From positions 702,384-766,383 of the forward strand of contig NZ_JAFIDJ010000002.1 in the NCBI RefSeq assembly GCF_017051705.1: 64,000 nucleotides of DNA. Direction: 5' to 3'. Each line of letters starts with the position of its first letter. Within the stretch, counting starts at the first letter, position 1. Below the pieces are notes generated by a model. It did not search any database, was not told the DNA's origin, and was given only the letters and a program-made list of their open reading frames with translations. Shown in pieces: positions 43,061-52,128 of the stretch. The translations under genes and the position numbers were made by a program. Origin of the DNA: Algoriphagus lutimaris (GTDB lineage: Bacteria; Bacteroidota; Bacteroidia; Cytophagales; Cyclobacteriaceae).

Positions 43061-43676
43061 AAGTGTAGACAACTACTTCATTGAAGGATGTGGAAGATGT
43101 CCCTTCGGAGGAACTCCCCAGTGTAAAGTCCATTCTTGGGCTCAGGAACTTGGTCTTCTCCGGGAAATCCTTCAGGAAAGTGAATTAAAAGAAGAATGCA
43201 AATGGGGTGTTCCCTGTTATACCTTCCAAGGAGTAAATGTGCTGATTATTAGCGCTTTCAAAGAATATTGTTGTCTTAGCTTTTTTAAAGGAGCACTGCT
43301 AAAAGACCCTTATAAAATCTTGTCCAAACAGGGCGAAAATACCTATGCAGCAAGATTGATTCGATTTACCAATGTCCAGGAAATCAAAAAATTTACCTCT
43401 GAAATAAAGTCTACAATTGGCGAAGCCATAGAAGTAGAAAAATCCGGTTTAAAGTTACCTCCAAAGGAACTTACAGCAACAGATTTTGTGGATGAACTTT
43501 GGCAAAAGCTGGAGGAAGACCCTTCTTTTAAATCTGCATTTGAAGCATTGACACCAGGAAGGCAAAGAGGATATAACCTCTATTTTTCCCAAGCCAAACA
43601 ATCAGTCACTCGTTTTTCAAGGATAGAAAAATCCATGAACAAGATCTTTGAAGGAAAAGGATGGAACGAACGATAA
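43047..43676 (+). CDS. DUF1801 / YdeI (OmdA)-like protein
   Basis: A 209-residue cytoplasmic protein. Residues about 25-120 are a DUF1801 (PF08818) domain with ECKWGVPCYTFQGVNVLI and the CCLSFFKGALL strand. The last 75 residues are the bacteriocin-protection YdeI/OmdA-type tail with FEALTPGRQRGYNLYFSQAK and TRFSRIEKSM. The N-terminus is Cys-rich (GCGRCPFGGTPQCKV), unusual for the family and perhaps metal-binding. It overlaps the preceding hydrolase gene by 14 bases and three in-frame ATGs (43047, 43050, 43053) are possible starts. The physiological role is unclear. Confidence 0.8.
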   Translation: MMMNKSVDNYFIEGCGRCPFGGTPQCKVHSWAQELGLLREILQESELKEECKWGVPCYTFQGVNVLIISAFKEYCCLSFFKGALLKDPYKILSKQGENTYAARLIRFTNVQEIKKFTSEIKSTIGEAIEVEKSGLKLPPKELTATDFVDELWQKLEEDPSFKSAFEALTPGRQRGYNLYFSQAKQSVTRFSRIEKSMNKIFEGKGWNER

Positions 43677-43713
43677 AAAGGGGAACAGATTAAATGAAAT
43701 CTGATCCCTTTTT
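43675..43713. terminator. Bidirectional terminator
   Basis: AAAAAGGG (43675-43682) pairs with CCCTTTTT (43706-43713), and an inner AGATT/AATCT pairing extends the hairpin. A and T runs on both sides serve the convergent DUF1801 and galM genes. Confidence 0.75.
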
Positions 43714-43735
43714 CAATTAAATCAAGGCTAGATTT

Positions 43736-44857
43736 TTATTTCGTTCCAAATTTGTAAATACAAGTTTGTTCGTATTGATCTCCAGGCTCCAAAATCGTAG
43801 ATGGGAAGTTCGGTTGATTTGGAGAATCTGGAAAATGCTGTGTTTCCAAACAAAATGCAGACCTATATTCATAGGCGATGCCACCTTTGCCTTTGGCAGT
43901 ACCGTCTAAGAAGTTACCCGCATAAAACTGAATTCCTGGTTCGGTGGTAAAAACCTTCATTTCAATTCCTGAATTTGGAGAATAGGCAGTAGCAGCCAAT
44001 TCCAATGCTCCTTGTTCCTTTTTATCCAGCACCCAGTTATGGTCAAATCCTCCACCAAATTTCAATTGTTCATGGTCTTTGTTAATATCTTGGCCGATAG
44101 GTTTTGATTTAGTAAAATCAAAAGGTGTTCCTGCCACAGGTTCATTGCCTCCCAAAGGAATCAAGGTGCTATCAACAGGGGTATATTTACTGGCCATCAA
44201 TTGAAGCTCTTGATCCAGCACATCACCACTTCCAGCCCCATCTAAATTGAAAAAAGAATGATGCGTTAAGTTGACTGGTGTAGCTTTATCGGTTTCAGCC
44301 TCATAAGTGATTTTAAACTCATTATCTTCTGTTAGAAAATAGGTCATTTTCACATTCAAATTCCCAGGAAAACCTTCCTCTCCATCTTTAGATAAGTAGG
44401 TAAAAACGATATGAGAATCATCAGCCTCTTGAATATTCCAGATCACATTGTGGAAACCTCCTGGTCCACCATGTAGGGAATTTGCTCCGTTATTGAGAGC
44501 CAAAGAATAGGTTTGTCCATTCAAATCAAATTTTCCTTTTGCAATTCTATTTCCATACCTACCCACTGCAGTTCCAAAAAAAGGTTCAGGTGACGTGAGG
44601 TATTCCGAAGGAGTGTCAAACCCTAACACTACATCGATTAATTCCCCATTCTTATCGGGAACAAGTAAGGTCATTACCCTTGCACCTAAATTGGTGACCG
44701 TCATTTTCATCCCTTTGCTATTGGATAAAGTCAGGATTTGGTAGGGGCTTTCTTCTGGAATCATAGTTTCTTCAGGCATTTCGGTTTGTTTTTTTTGAGC
44801 ACAGGCAAACATAAGAACGATACAGCTCAAGCCTAGGATTTGGATTATATTTTTCAT
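43736..44857 (-). CDS. galM: Aldose 1-epimerase, lipoprotein
   Basis: A 373-residue galactose mutarotase with a lipobox (LMFAC, Cys19), so it acts outside the cytoplasm. Family blocks seen: GRYGNRIAKGKFDLNG, NNGANSLHGGPGGFHN (substrate His), NLTHHSFFNLDG (second His), HNWVLD (acidic) and CLETQHFPDSPNQPNFP with the catalytic Glu. GalM interconverts alpha and beta anomers of sugars released by glycosidases. It lies 82 bases downstream of the GH2 gene on the same strand, and both belong to the minus-strand group with GH127. Confidence 0.92.
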   Translation of the reverse strand: MKNIIQILGLSCIVLMFACAQKKQTEMPEETMIPEESPYQILTLSNSKGMKMTVTNLGARVMTLLVPDKNGELIDVVLGFDTPSEYLTSPEPFFGTAVGRYGNRIAKGKFDLNGQTYSLALNNGANSLHGGPGGFHNVIWNIQEADDSHIVFTYLSKDGEEGFPGNLNVKMTYFLTEDNEFKITYEAETDKATPVNLTHHSFFNLDGAGSGDVLDQELQLMASKYTPVDSTLIPLGGNEPVAGTPFDFTKSKPIGQDINKDHEQLKFGGGFDHNWVLDKKEQGALELAATAYSPNSGIEMKVFTTEPGIQFYAGNFLDGTAKGKGGIAYEYRSAFCLETQHFPDSPNQPNFPSTILEPGDQYEQTCIYKFGTK

Positions 44858-44939
44858 TGCTATGGGGTCCAGTCTGTATTGGGGAATTGGGGTAGAAAAG
44901 ATTTCATGAAACCTTTCTACCCTACCAATTTACCTGATT

Positions 44940-46793
44940 TTACTGAATCGAAACCTTATAAAGTCGATCATGAAGAGATTTTAACTCTGCTGCTTTCATT
45001 TTAATGATTTTACGGTCATAGGTCATCAAACCATTCGTCTCCACTTCCACATCGGTAGTTTGTGTGTACACCGCTGCTGAAAGACCTGCTGCTATTAATT
45101 CTTCCATTCTACTCATCAATTGGGAGTATTTGGCTAAAAGCTCTTGTTCATTTTTGAAGCTCTGATATCCCCAATTGTCTTTCTGTTGCCAGACATGACC
45201 ATCTACAGGAAGCCCTAATCCTCCAAATTCGCCCAACACGAGGATGTTCTCTTTTCCATAGATCCCCGGTGAAGGCATTTTGGCATCAGGGTAATTATGC
45301 AAGTCAATGATATCTCCGGTGATCTTTGCTCCCTCCATTTCAAAGTTACCTCCACTTGCAGAATTCACTAATCTACCTGGATCATGTGCCTCAGTCCATT
45401 CTGTGATTTCCTTGGTTTTGAATTGTCCCCAGGCCTCGTTGAAAGGGACCCAAACCACGATAGAAGGGAAATTGTAAAAATCATCCATGATTTCTTTCCA
45501 TTCTGTTCTATAAATCGCTTCAGATTCAGGAGTACGATCCCGATCAGTTTGACTTCCTAGTACAGCCAATTTCATCTCCCAGCCATTACCCATATCACCG
45601 CTTGGCATATCCTGCCACACCAACATACCCATTTTATCGCAGGCATAATACCATCTGGCTGGCTCTACTTTCACATGTTTCCTAATCATATTGAAACCCA
45701 TTTCCTTGGTTTTGGCAATGTCATACACCAACGCCTCTTCAGTAGGAGCTGTATACAATCCATCAGGCCACCATCCCTGATCCAGTGGTCCGTACTGGAA
45801 AAGGAATTTACCATTTAACATCATTCGCTGGATGCCATTCGAGTCCGGTGCCTTCTTTATTTCACGAAGAGCAGCATAACTTCCCACTTCGTCAAGGACT
45901 TTCTTTCCATTGATCAACTCAACTTTCAAATCATATAACACGGGATTTCCAGGTTCCCACAATTCTGCATTGGATATGCTAAGCTTTGCAGTTCCACTAG
46001 GACTGATAATTTCTTCAGCCAGCATAGTTCCATCTTTCCAGGCTGAAACCTTTACTTGATGACCTTCTGCTACGCCTGTCACTTCAGGGCTCACTAAAAT
46101 TTGTTTGGATTGAATGTCAGAGGAATTTCTGATCCCAGAAATATAACTTGCAGGAACTGTTTCTAGCCAAACAGTTTCCCAGATCCCCGTCACCGGAGTA
46201 TACCAAATTCCTCCTGGCTTATTTACTTGCTTTCCTCTAGGCTGTGGTCCATCATTGCTGGGATCCCAAATTCTTACTTGGAGTGTTTGATTTTTCCCTG
46301 ATTTTAAAAATTCAGTAATATCAAATTGAAAAGGATCATATCCTCCTTTATGCACACCTACGGATTGCCCATTGACAAATACCTCTGTCTCCCAATCAGA
46401 AGCAACAAAGTGCAACAAAACTTTATCCTTGCTTCCTTTTTTTGGGGTTGAAAAAGTGGTGTTATACCATAATTCATTGTCTTTTCCCACTGTCTTTCCA
46501 ACTCCAGAAAGAGCTGATTCTATTGCAAAAGGGACTAAAATCTCACCATCATAATTGCTGGGCATAGGTGTTCCTTTAGGAAGAATTGCATAGTCCCAAA
46601 GTCCATTCAGATTGACCCAATTTTGTCGAGTCATTTGTGGTCTTGGATATTCTTGATGCACATTTTCCGGATTTACTTTTGCCGCCCATTCGGTCATTAT
46701 TTTCCCTTCAACGGGAGTCCATTCTTGTGCTTGGGCAACGGAAAATTGATGCGCAAAAAGCAAGGTTGCGCCGATAATTAAGGATCTTTTCAT
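44940..46793 (-). CDS. Glycoside hydrolase family 2 enzyme, secreted
   Basis: A 617-residue GH2 protein with a signal peptide (ending VAQA-QEW, residue 22). The sugar-binding jelly-roll domain (about 45-215) is followed by an Ig-like domain (about 220-310) and the TIM barrel (about 320-610). The acid/base Glu453 lies in WVPFNEAWGQ and the nucleophile is Glu522 in VLGEFGGLG. It is shorter than classic beta-galactosidases because domains 4 and 5 are absent. Members act on beta-galactosides, glucuronides or mannosides; the specificity is open. It lies 76 bases from the GH127 gene and upstream of galM, forming a glycan-degradation unit. Confidence 0.85.
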   Translation of the reverse strand: MKRSLIIGATLLFAHQFSVAQAQEWTPVEGKIMTEWAAKVNPENVHQEYPRPQMTRQNWVNLNGLWDYAILPKGTPMPSNYDGEILVPFAIESALSGVGKTVGKDNELWYNTTFSTPKKGSKDKVLLHFVASDWETEVFVNGQSVGVHKGGYDPFQFDITEFLKSGKNQTLQVRIWDPSNDGPQPRGKQVNKPGGIWYTPVTGIWETVWLETVPASYISGIRNSSDIQSKQILVSPEVTGVAEGHQVKVSAWKDGTMLAEEIISPSGTAKLSISNAELWEPGNPVLYDLKVELINGKKVLDEVGSYAALREIKKAPDSNGIQRMMLNGKFLFQYGPLDQGWWPDGLYTAPTEEALVYDIAKTKEMGFNMIRKHVKVEPARWYYACDKMGMLVWQDMPSGDMGNGWEMKLAVLGSQTDRDRTPESEAIYRTEWKEIMDDFYNFPSIVVWVPFNEAWGQFKTKEITEWTEAHDPGRLVNSASGGNFEMEGAKITGDIIDLHNYPDAKMPSPGIYGKENILVLGEFGGLGLPVDGHVWQQKDNWGYQSFKNEQELLAKYSQLMSRMEELIAAGLSAAVYTQTTDVEVETNGLMTYDRKIIKMKAAELKSLHDRLYKVSIQ

Positions 46794-46869
46794 TAATCTA
46801 AAAGGTTTACTGTTTTGAGAACGGTTACTTGTATAATATTTAGGCTATAATTAGCCAGTTATTTCAAAT

Positions 46870-49005
46870 TTATTGATTCTGTCTCAACTCTGGAAAAGCG
46901 GTAATTCTTAACCTTGCAGCTCCCATCGGGATCAAGGTCACATCTACCACAGGTTGATCCGAAGTTTTGGGAAGGTCTTTCAATTCTCCAACCAAGCCAT
47001 ATTCATCGAATTGCCATTCCGGGATTTGCTGTGCCTTTACCACCATTTTGATCGGAACTTCTTCCAGCGTAAATGGAAAGTTAGAAGAAGGCCATTTCCC
47101 CTTCATTACTTCAAAAGAGGATGAAGGATCATTTTCATCGACAATGATGCTATAATTCCAGTCCGTCACAGGATGAACTTCCCAGGAAGGCCATTTTTTG
47201 GTATCCACCCCCTCTTGCCATTTGGAATCCCTGATTGCCGTTTCATCACTATCCTTTTTAAGATATTTCTCCCTGATTTTTAAGGAATAGGTCAAAGGAC
47301 CTCTATTCACACTTAAACTGTTGCTGTTTTTCTCCCAACGTTTGGTTTCTATTTCCATTGGCAGTTGAATGGAAACTTGATCTCCACTATACCAGGTTCG
47401 ATTGATTTTTGCAAATCCAATTCCCGAAATATGATCCTTTACAACTTCTCCATTAATGGAAATAGAGGCACTTTTTACCCAAGCTGGAATTCTTAAATAA
47501 AGTGGAAAATCGACTTGCTTTTCCATACTTAAGGAAAACTGAATCTCTTCTTCAAATGGATAGTGCGTGGATTCCTTAATGGTTACCAGCGTACCATCTC
47601 CCACTTTGACTTCCACTTGATTTGCACCATAGAGTGTCGCAGCCACCCCATTGTCGGGAGTGGCCATCCATAGGTTTTCAATAAAATAAGGCCAACCCTG
47701 AGAATGATTGTGTTGGCAACATCTAGAACTAAAGGGGTTCATCATCAAGAATGGCCCTTTGTTGCCTATTCCCGGGAAATGGTTTTCAGCATCCAGCAAA
47801 GCCATGTTGGGAGAAGTAATGTAATGCAAAGCTTTAAAATCCGGCATGACTGCAGCCGGATAGGTATTATAGGCAACTTCCTCCGCATGATCTCCCCAAA
47901 AAGGATCTCCGGTGATTCTAAGCATATGTTCGTCTGAATTCATTTGCTCCACCATCCCGCAAGTTTCTACTCCTTGTCTTGGGTCTGCATACCCAGGTCT
48001 AGCATCTTCATCTGCCCCAAACATTCCTCCGGGAACCTGTCCAAAGTGGTTCCGAATGATTTCAAAATTTTCGTAGGAAGCCTTTAAATCCGCTTCATTT
48101 TTGGAAAGCAAGTAATATTGGGCAGGTTCTCTAAATGCTTGAGCATGGTTCACATTATGCCAATCCACCTGATCTCTATACCAGTCAGGAACTTCCCCTC
48201 CATCTCTTACTTCATAGTAGTTTCTGATATCTTCCAAGGGTAAATCCCTTCCAGTCCAATTGGCAGTATTTCGATGAATTTTCTCCGCCAATTCCAATAA
48301 AAATTCGTCCCCAGTTCGATTATATAGCCAGAACACGCTATGTAAATTATCTCCTCCACGAAGTTTTTGCCAGTAGCCTTCGAGGAAATTTTCATCAGGA
48401 ATTGTCAACTCGTACTTGAAATAATTGGTCATTAACTCCAATACTCGGGGATCCTGGGAATATTCATAATAAGATTGAAGGCAATAGAGCATGATCATAT
48501 TTGCCCAAAAATCCTGATTATCCCCATCAAAATGCTTTGGACCAAAATTTCCATCTTCCCGTTGGCTACCCAAGGTTCCTTCAATCCAGACCATCGCCTC
48601 ATCGATCATTTTTTGATCCTCCAAAATGTAACCGATATTGGCATAGCCTTTCAACCAATAAGGAACCTCTTCCCATCCCCATTTTCCTTCTCCATCCGGC
48701 GAAAGCCAAGCATTATCCGTTTTTTGAAGCCAAGCAGAAATTTCTCCTAAATTCCCTGTCAATCCCTCTTTTTGTCTTAGTAGGTATTCCTTTAAAAAAC
48801 CCTCAGGCTTTACCGACCCCACAGGCAGTTTGATTAAAGAACTTGGGATCAACGGAGCCCGATTACTTACATAATATTGATTAGTAGATTGAGTTTCAAT
48901 TTTATCAACTATTGTCACTTCATTACTGCCAGAACCATTTTGGCAGGCAAAAGAGGTTATTGTAATACCAAGTAGTAAAAAAGTTTTTCTGGTGAAAAGA
49001 TACAT
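46870..49005 (-). CDS. GH127-like beta-L-arabinofuranosidase, lipoprotein
   Basis: A 711-residue DUF1680 protein with a lipobox (TSFAC, Cys21). The (alpha/alpha)6 barrel has the zinc site known from Bifidobacterium HypBA1 (Glu-x-Cys plus Cys-Cys): Glu347 and Cys349 in QGVETCGMVEQM, and Cys429-Cys430 in SSRCCQHN. The zinc-bound Cys acts as nucleophile in this unusual mechanism. The C-terminal part is beta-sandwich. GH127 enzymes remove beta-L-arabinofuranose, while GH146 and other DUF1680 families have different specificities. It is first of the minus-strand GH127, GH2, galM group and divergent from the M28 peptidase gene. Confidence 0.85.
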   Translation of the reverse strand: MYLFTRKTFLLLGITITSFACQNGSGSNEVTIVDKIETQSTNQYYVSNRAPLIPSSLIKLPVGSVKPEGFLKEYLLRQKEGLTGNLGEISAWLQKTDNAWLSPDGEGKWGWEEVPYWLKGYANIGYILEDQKMIDEAMVWIEGTLGSQREDGNFGPKHFDGDNQDFWANMIMLYCLQSYYEYSQDPRVLELMTNYFKYELTIPDENFLEGYWQKLRGGDNLHSVFWLYNRTGDEFLLELAEKIHRNTANWTGRDLPLEDIRNYYEVRDGGEVPDWYRDQVDWHNVNHAQAFREPAQYYLLSKNEADLKASYENFEIIRNHFGQVPGGMFGADEDARPGYADPRQGVETCGMVEQMNSDEHMLRITGDPFWGDHAEEVAYNTYPAAVMPDFKALHYITSPNMALLDAENHFPGIGNKGPFLMMNPFSSRCCQHNHSQGWPYFIENLWMATPDNGVAATLYGANQVEVKVGDGTLVTIKESTHYPFEEEIQFSLSMEKQVDFPLYLRIPAWVKSASISINGEVVKDHISGIGFAKINRTWYSGDQVSIQLPMEIETKRWEKNSNSLSVNRGPLTYSLKIREKYLKKDSDETAIRDSKWQEGVDTKKWPSWEVHPVTDWNYSIIVDENDPSSSFEVMKGKWPSSNFPFTLEEVPIKMVVKAQQIPEWQFDEYGLVGELKDLPKTSDQPVVDVTLIPMGAARLRITAFPELRQNQ

Positions 49006-49352
49006 GGATTTAGTTTGGGTTTTGGTAAAATAAAGTATCAGTTACGCCTGAATGATTTCGACCCAAATCATGAAAATGATTCAATTGAAGCAATATAAGA
49101 ACATGAAAAAAAGTCGTGATCATTCAAATTGAGATTGTACGCACTTGAAAACTACAAAAATATACAGATAGTCCCATAGATAAGAAGCATCTAGGGTTGT
49201 TGAATAACCCCTGAATTATTGTTTTTAAACTTGAAAACCCCGGGAGTTTGGAGGAATCATCAAGAGGAACTTTATTTAGACAAATACAAATCCACCAGCG
49301 GTGTGGAAAAGCGTTCTTCAAAGCCTATTTTTATCGTTTAAATACACCAAAT
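49006..49352. other. Divergent intergenic region GH127 / M28 peptidase
   Basis: 347 bases with no convincing frame. It contains TTCAATTGAA at 49080-49089, a related TTCAAATTGAG near 49124, and a weak GGGTT/AACCC hairpin near 49195-49212. Two divergent promoters are expected but no exact TAnnTTTG element was found. Confidence 0.4.
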
Positions 49353-50897
49353 ATGAAAAAGAGATACCTACTCGGTCTTAGTATGATGTTGATTTTGGGA
49401 AGTCAGGTGCAAGCCCAAGACGAAATCATCGAAAAGATCATCAAGGAAGAAACTGAAAATTCTCAGTTAAAAGAGATTGCTCATGAATTAATGGATGGTA
49501 TCGGTCCAAGATTAGTGGGAACTCCAAATATGCAGAAAGCTCATGATTGGGCGGTAGCAAAATACGAAGGATGGGGAATTGAAGCTCGCAACGAACAATG
49601 GGGTGAGTGGAGAGGATGGGAAAGAGGAATCACCCATATTGATATGGTGGCTCCATGGACCAAATCTTTGGCAGGTCAACAATTAGCCTGGAGTCCAGCA
49701 TCTCCAGCAGGTGGTGCACAAGGAGAAGTTGTTGTTATTCCAAATGTGGCTGATGAAGCTGCTTTCCAAGCTTGGTTACCATCCGTAAAAGGGAAATACG
49801 TGATGATTTCCGCTCCTCAAATCACTGGTAGACCAGATTACAATTGGGAAGAATTTGCCACGGAAGAATCTTTCGAGAAGATGAAAGAGGAACGCACAGA
49901 ATCCAATAGAGCTTGGAATGAAAGACTTCAAAAAACCGGTAAAGGCAGAAGAGAACTCCCTACCACTTTAGAAGATGCAGGTGCTTTGGGAATCATTACC
50001 TCTTATTGGTCACAAGGATTTGGAGCAAATAAAATTTTCTCAGCTTATACCAAAAAAGTTCCTACCATCGATCTTTCATTAGAAGATTATGGGCTACTAT
50101 TTAGACTAGCAGAAGGTGGAGAAAAACCAAAGATCCATCTTAATGCGCAATCCAAAGATCTTGGGGTAGTTCCTACCTTCAACACCATTGCGGAAATCAA
50201 AGGAACAGAAAAACCAGAAGAGTATGTGATGTTATCAGCCCATTTTGACTCTTGGGATGGAGGTACGGGTGCTACCGACAATGGAACCGGAACCATCATG
50301 ATGATGGAAGTAATGAGAGTTTTGAAAAAAATCTACCCAAATCCTAAAAGAACCATCTTGGTAGGACATTGGGGTTCTGAGGAACAAGGCTTAAACGGTT
50401 CAAGAGCATTTGTAGAAGATCATCCGGAAATGATGGATAAAATCCAAGCCTTGTTTAACCAAGACAACGGAACAGGTAGAGTAGCTAATGTTTCTGGACA
50501 GGGTTTTGTAGATAGCTATGAGTACTTGGGTAGGTGGATGTCAAAAGTTCCAAGAGAAATCACAAAAGATATCAACACGACTTTCCCTGGCAATCCAGGT
50601 GGAGGAGGCTCTGATTATGCTTCTTTCGTTGCAGCAGGAGTACCAGCATTCTCTTTGAGTTCATTGAACTGGTCATATTTTAATTACACTTGGCATACCA
50701 ACTTGGATACTTATGACAAAATTATTTTTGATGATGTTCAGAGCAATGTGATTATGGCTGCTATCATGGTATACATGGCCAGTGAAGAGGAAAATATGGT
50801 TTCCAGAGAAGTGAGAGTTCCTGTGGGAAGAAATGGTGAGCCTACTGAATGGCCTGCAAAAAGATCTCCAACCAGAAGAGGCGGATTGGATAATTAA
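49353..50897 (+). CDS. M28-family zinc peptidase, secreted
   Basis: A 514-residue metallopeptidase with a signal peptide ending VQA-QDE (residue 21). A PA-like insert (about 105-265) precedes the catalytic domain. Dinuclear zinc ligands are visible: His297 in LSAHFDSWDGG, Asp309 in ATDNGTG, the catalytic Glu343-Glu344 in HWGSEEQGLNGSRAF, a later Asp in NQDNGTG and the distal His in TWHTNLDTYD. It resembles bacterial aminopeptidases and the plasma glutamate carboxypeptidase-like group. The ATG at 49353 gives a proper signal peptide, and an earlier in-frame start would bury it. A strong terminator follows. Confidence 0.9.
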   Translation: MKKRYLLGLSMMLILGSQVQAQDEIIEKIIKEETENSQLKEIAHELMDGIGPRLVGTPNMQKAHDWAVAKYEGWGIEARNEQWGEWRGWERGITHIDMVAPWTKSLAGQQLAWSPASPAGGAQGEVVVIPNVADEAAFQAWLPSVKGKYVMISAPQITGRPDYNWEEFATEESFEKMKEERTESNRAWNERLQKTGKGRRELPTTLEDAGALGIITSYWSQGFGANKIFSAYTKKVPTIDLSLEDYGLLFRLAEGGEKPKIHLNAQSKDLGVVPTFNTIAEIKGTEKPEEYVMLSAHFDSWDGGTGATDNGTGTIMMMEVMRVLKKIYPNPKRTILVGHWGSEEQGLNGSRAFVEDHPEMMDKIQALFNQDNGTGRVANVSGQGFVDSYEYLGRWMSKVPREITKDINTTFPGNPGGGGSDYASFVAAGVPAFSLSSLNWSYFNYTWHTNLDTYDKIIFDDVQSNVIMAAIMVYMASEEENMVSREVRVPVGRNGEPTEWPAKRSPTRRGGLDN

Positions 50898-50917
50898 TCC
50901 AAACTGAATCAAATTAG

Positions 50918-50950
50918 GAAAGCCACAGACATCTGTGGCTTTCTTATTTT
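50918..50950 (+). terminator. Terminator after the M28 peptidase gene
   Basis: GAAAGCCACAG (50918-50928) pairs with CTGTGGCTTTC (50933-50943) over a four-base loop, followed by a T-rich TTATTTT. Confidence 0.85.
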
Positions 50951-51016
50951 CCACTTTTTACAATTCCCCTATTAGTGCATGAGTAAAAGGTTTTGTATTT
51001 TTCTAAACCTTACTCT

Positions 51017-52108
51017 ATGAACATGAAAAAAATCATCTTTCAATTCATCCTCCTATCTTTTGCATTTACCTCACCGACGATTGCCCAAGAAAAAATCCTG
51101 GTAGACGCAGTAGAAAAAGCGAGAAGTGAAGGTTTTTCAGGAGTAATATTGGTTGCCCAAGAAGGTAAAGTCCTGTACCAAGAAGCCATAGGGTTACGAT
51201 CATTTGAGAACCATGTCGCCTTAAAGAAGAACGATATTTTCGAAATGGCTTCAGTATCCAAGCAATTTACCGCCATGATGATCATGATGTGCCAGGAGAA
51301 AGGATTGTTGGAGTATGATGATCCCGTGGGGAAATATCTGGATATCCCCTACCGGGGAATTACAATTAGACAATTATTAACACATACCAGCGGTGTACCA
51401 GATTATCAAGCAGTGATGGATGAGCATTGGGACAAAAGCAAAGTAGCGGGTAATCCTGATATTCTGGAGTACCTAAATCAATACCAACCACCTATGATTT
51501 TTGAGCCCGGAGAAAAATATGAATACAGCAACACCGGGTATGTATTCTTGGCAAGTATAGTGGAAAAAGCCACCGGAAGAGATTTCGTGGAATTAATGAG
51601 GGAATGGATATTTCAGCCTTTAGGAATGAAAAACACCGATATCCGATCTCCAGAAGCGAAAGCCAAAGTAAAAAACTTTGCGGCTGGACACATTAAAAAT
51701 GAAGCGGGGGAATATGTCAATGCAAATAACTTCCATTCCTCGGATTATACCGTTTGGTTAGGAAATAGAAAAGGACCAGGAAGAGTAAGTAGTACTGCTT
51801 TAGATCTTTTATTATGGGATCAAGCTCTATATACTGATCAATTGGTTTCCCAAAAAACCATGGAACTCGCCTATTCTCCAGCCAAACTTAATGATGGCAC
51901 TAGAAGCTATTATGGATTCGGTTGGGAATTGGAACCCAAAAGCCCTTTAGGAAAAATGGTCATGCATACAGGAGACAATCCCGGATACAAGACCATTATT
52001 GTAAGATACATTGAGGAAAATAAAACCATCATCATCCTGAACAACAATTATCATCCTGATATGATGAGGCTTGTGGAGGCAGCTACACTTTCCCTAGGAA
52101 AGTGGTAA
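51017..52108 (+). CDS. Class C beta-lactamase-fold serine hydrolase, secreted
   Basis: A 363-residue PF00144 serine hydrolase with a signal peptide ending TIA-QEK (residue 23). SxxK is SVSK (Ser79, Lys82), YxN is YSN in YEYSNTGYVF, and the third motif is HTG in MVMHTGDNPGYK. ATG 51017 or 51023 opens the signal peptide, whereas an upstream TTG start is unlikely. It is the fourth penicillin-binding-fold hydrolase of the window. Relatives include D-aminopeptidases, esterases and beta-lactamases, and substrate assignment is impossible here. It converges on the arylsulfatase gene with only 20 bases between the stops. Confidence 0.85.
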   Translation: MNMKKIIFQFILLSFAFTSPTIAQEKILVDAVEKARSEGFSGVILVAQEGKVLYQEAIGLRSFENHVALKKNDIFEMASVSKQFTAMMIMMCQEKGLLEYDDPVGKYLDIPYRGITIRQLLTHTSGVPDYQAVMDEHWDKSKVAGNPDILEYLNQYQPPMIFEPGEKYEYSNTGYVFLASIVEKATGRDFVELMREWIFQPLGMKNTDIRSPEAKAKVKNFAAGHIKNEAGEYVNANNFHSSDYTVWLGNRKGPGRVSSTALDLLLWDQALYTDQLVSQKTMELAYSPAKLNDGTRSYYGFGWELEPKSPLGKMVMHTGDNPGYKTIIVRYIEENKTIIILNNNYHPDMMRLVEAATLSLGKW

Positions 52109-52128
52109 ACAATTAAATTGTGTAAAAT

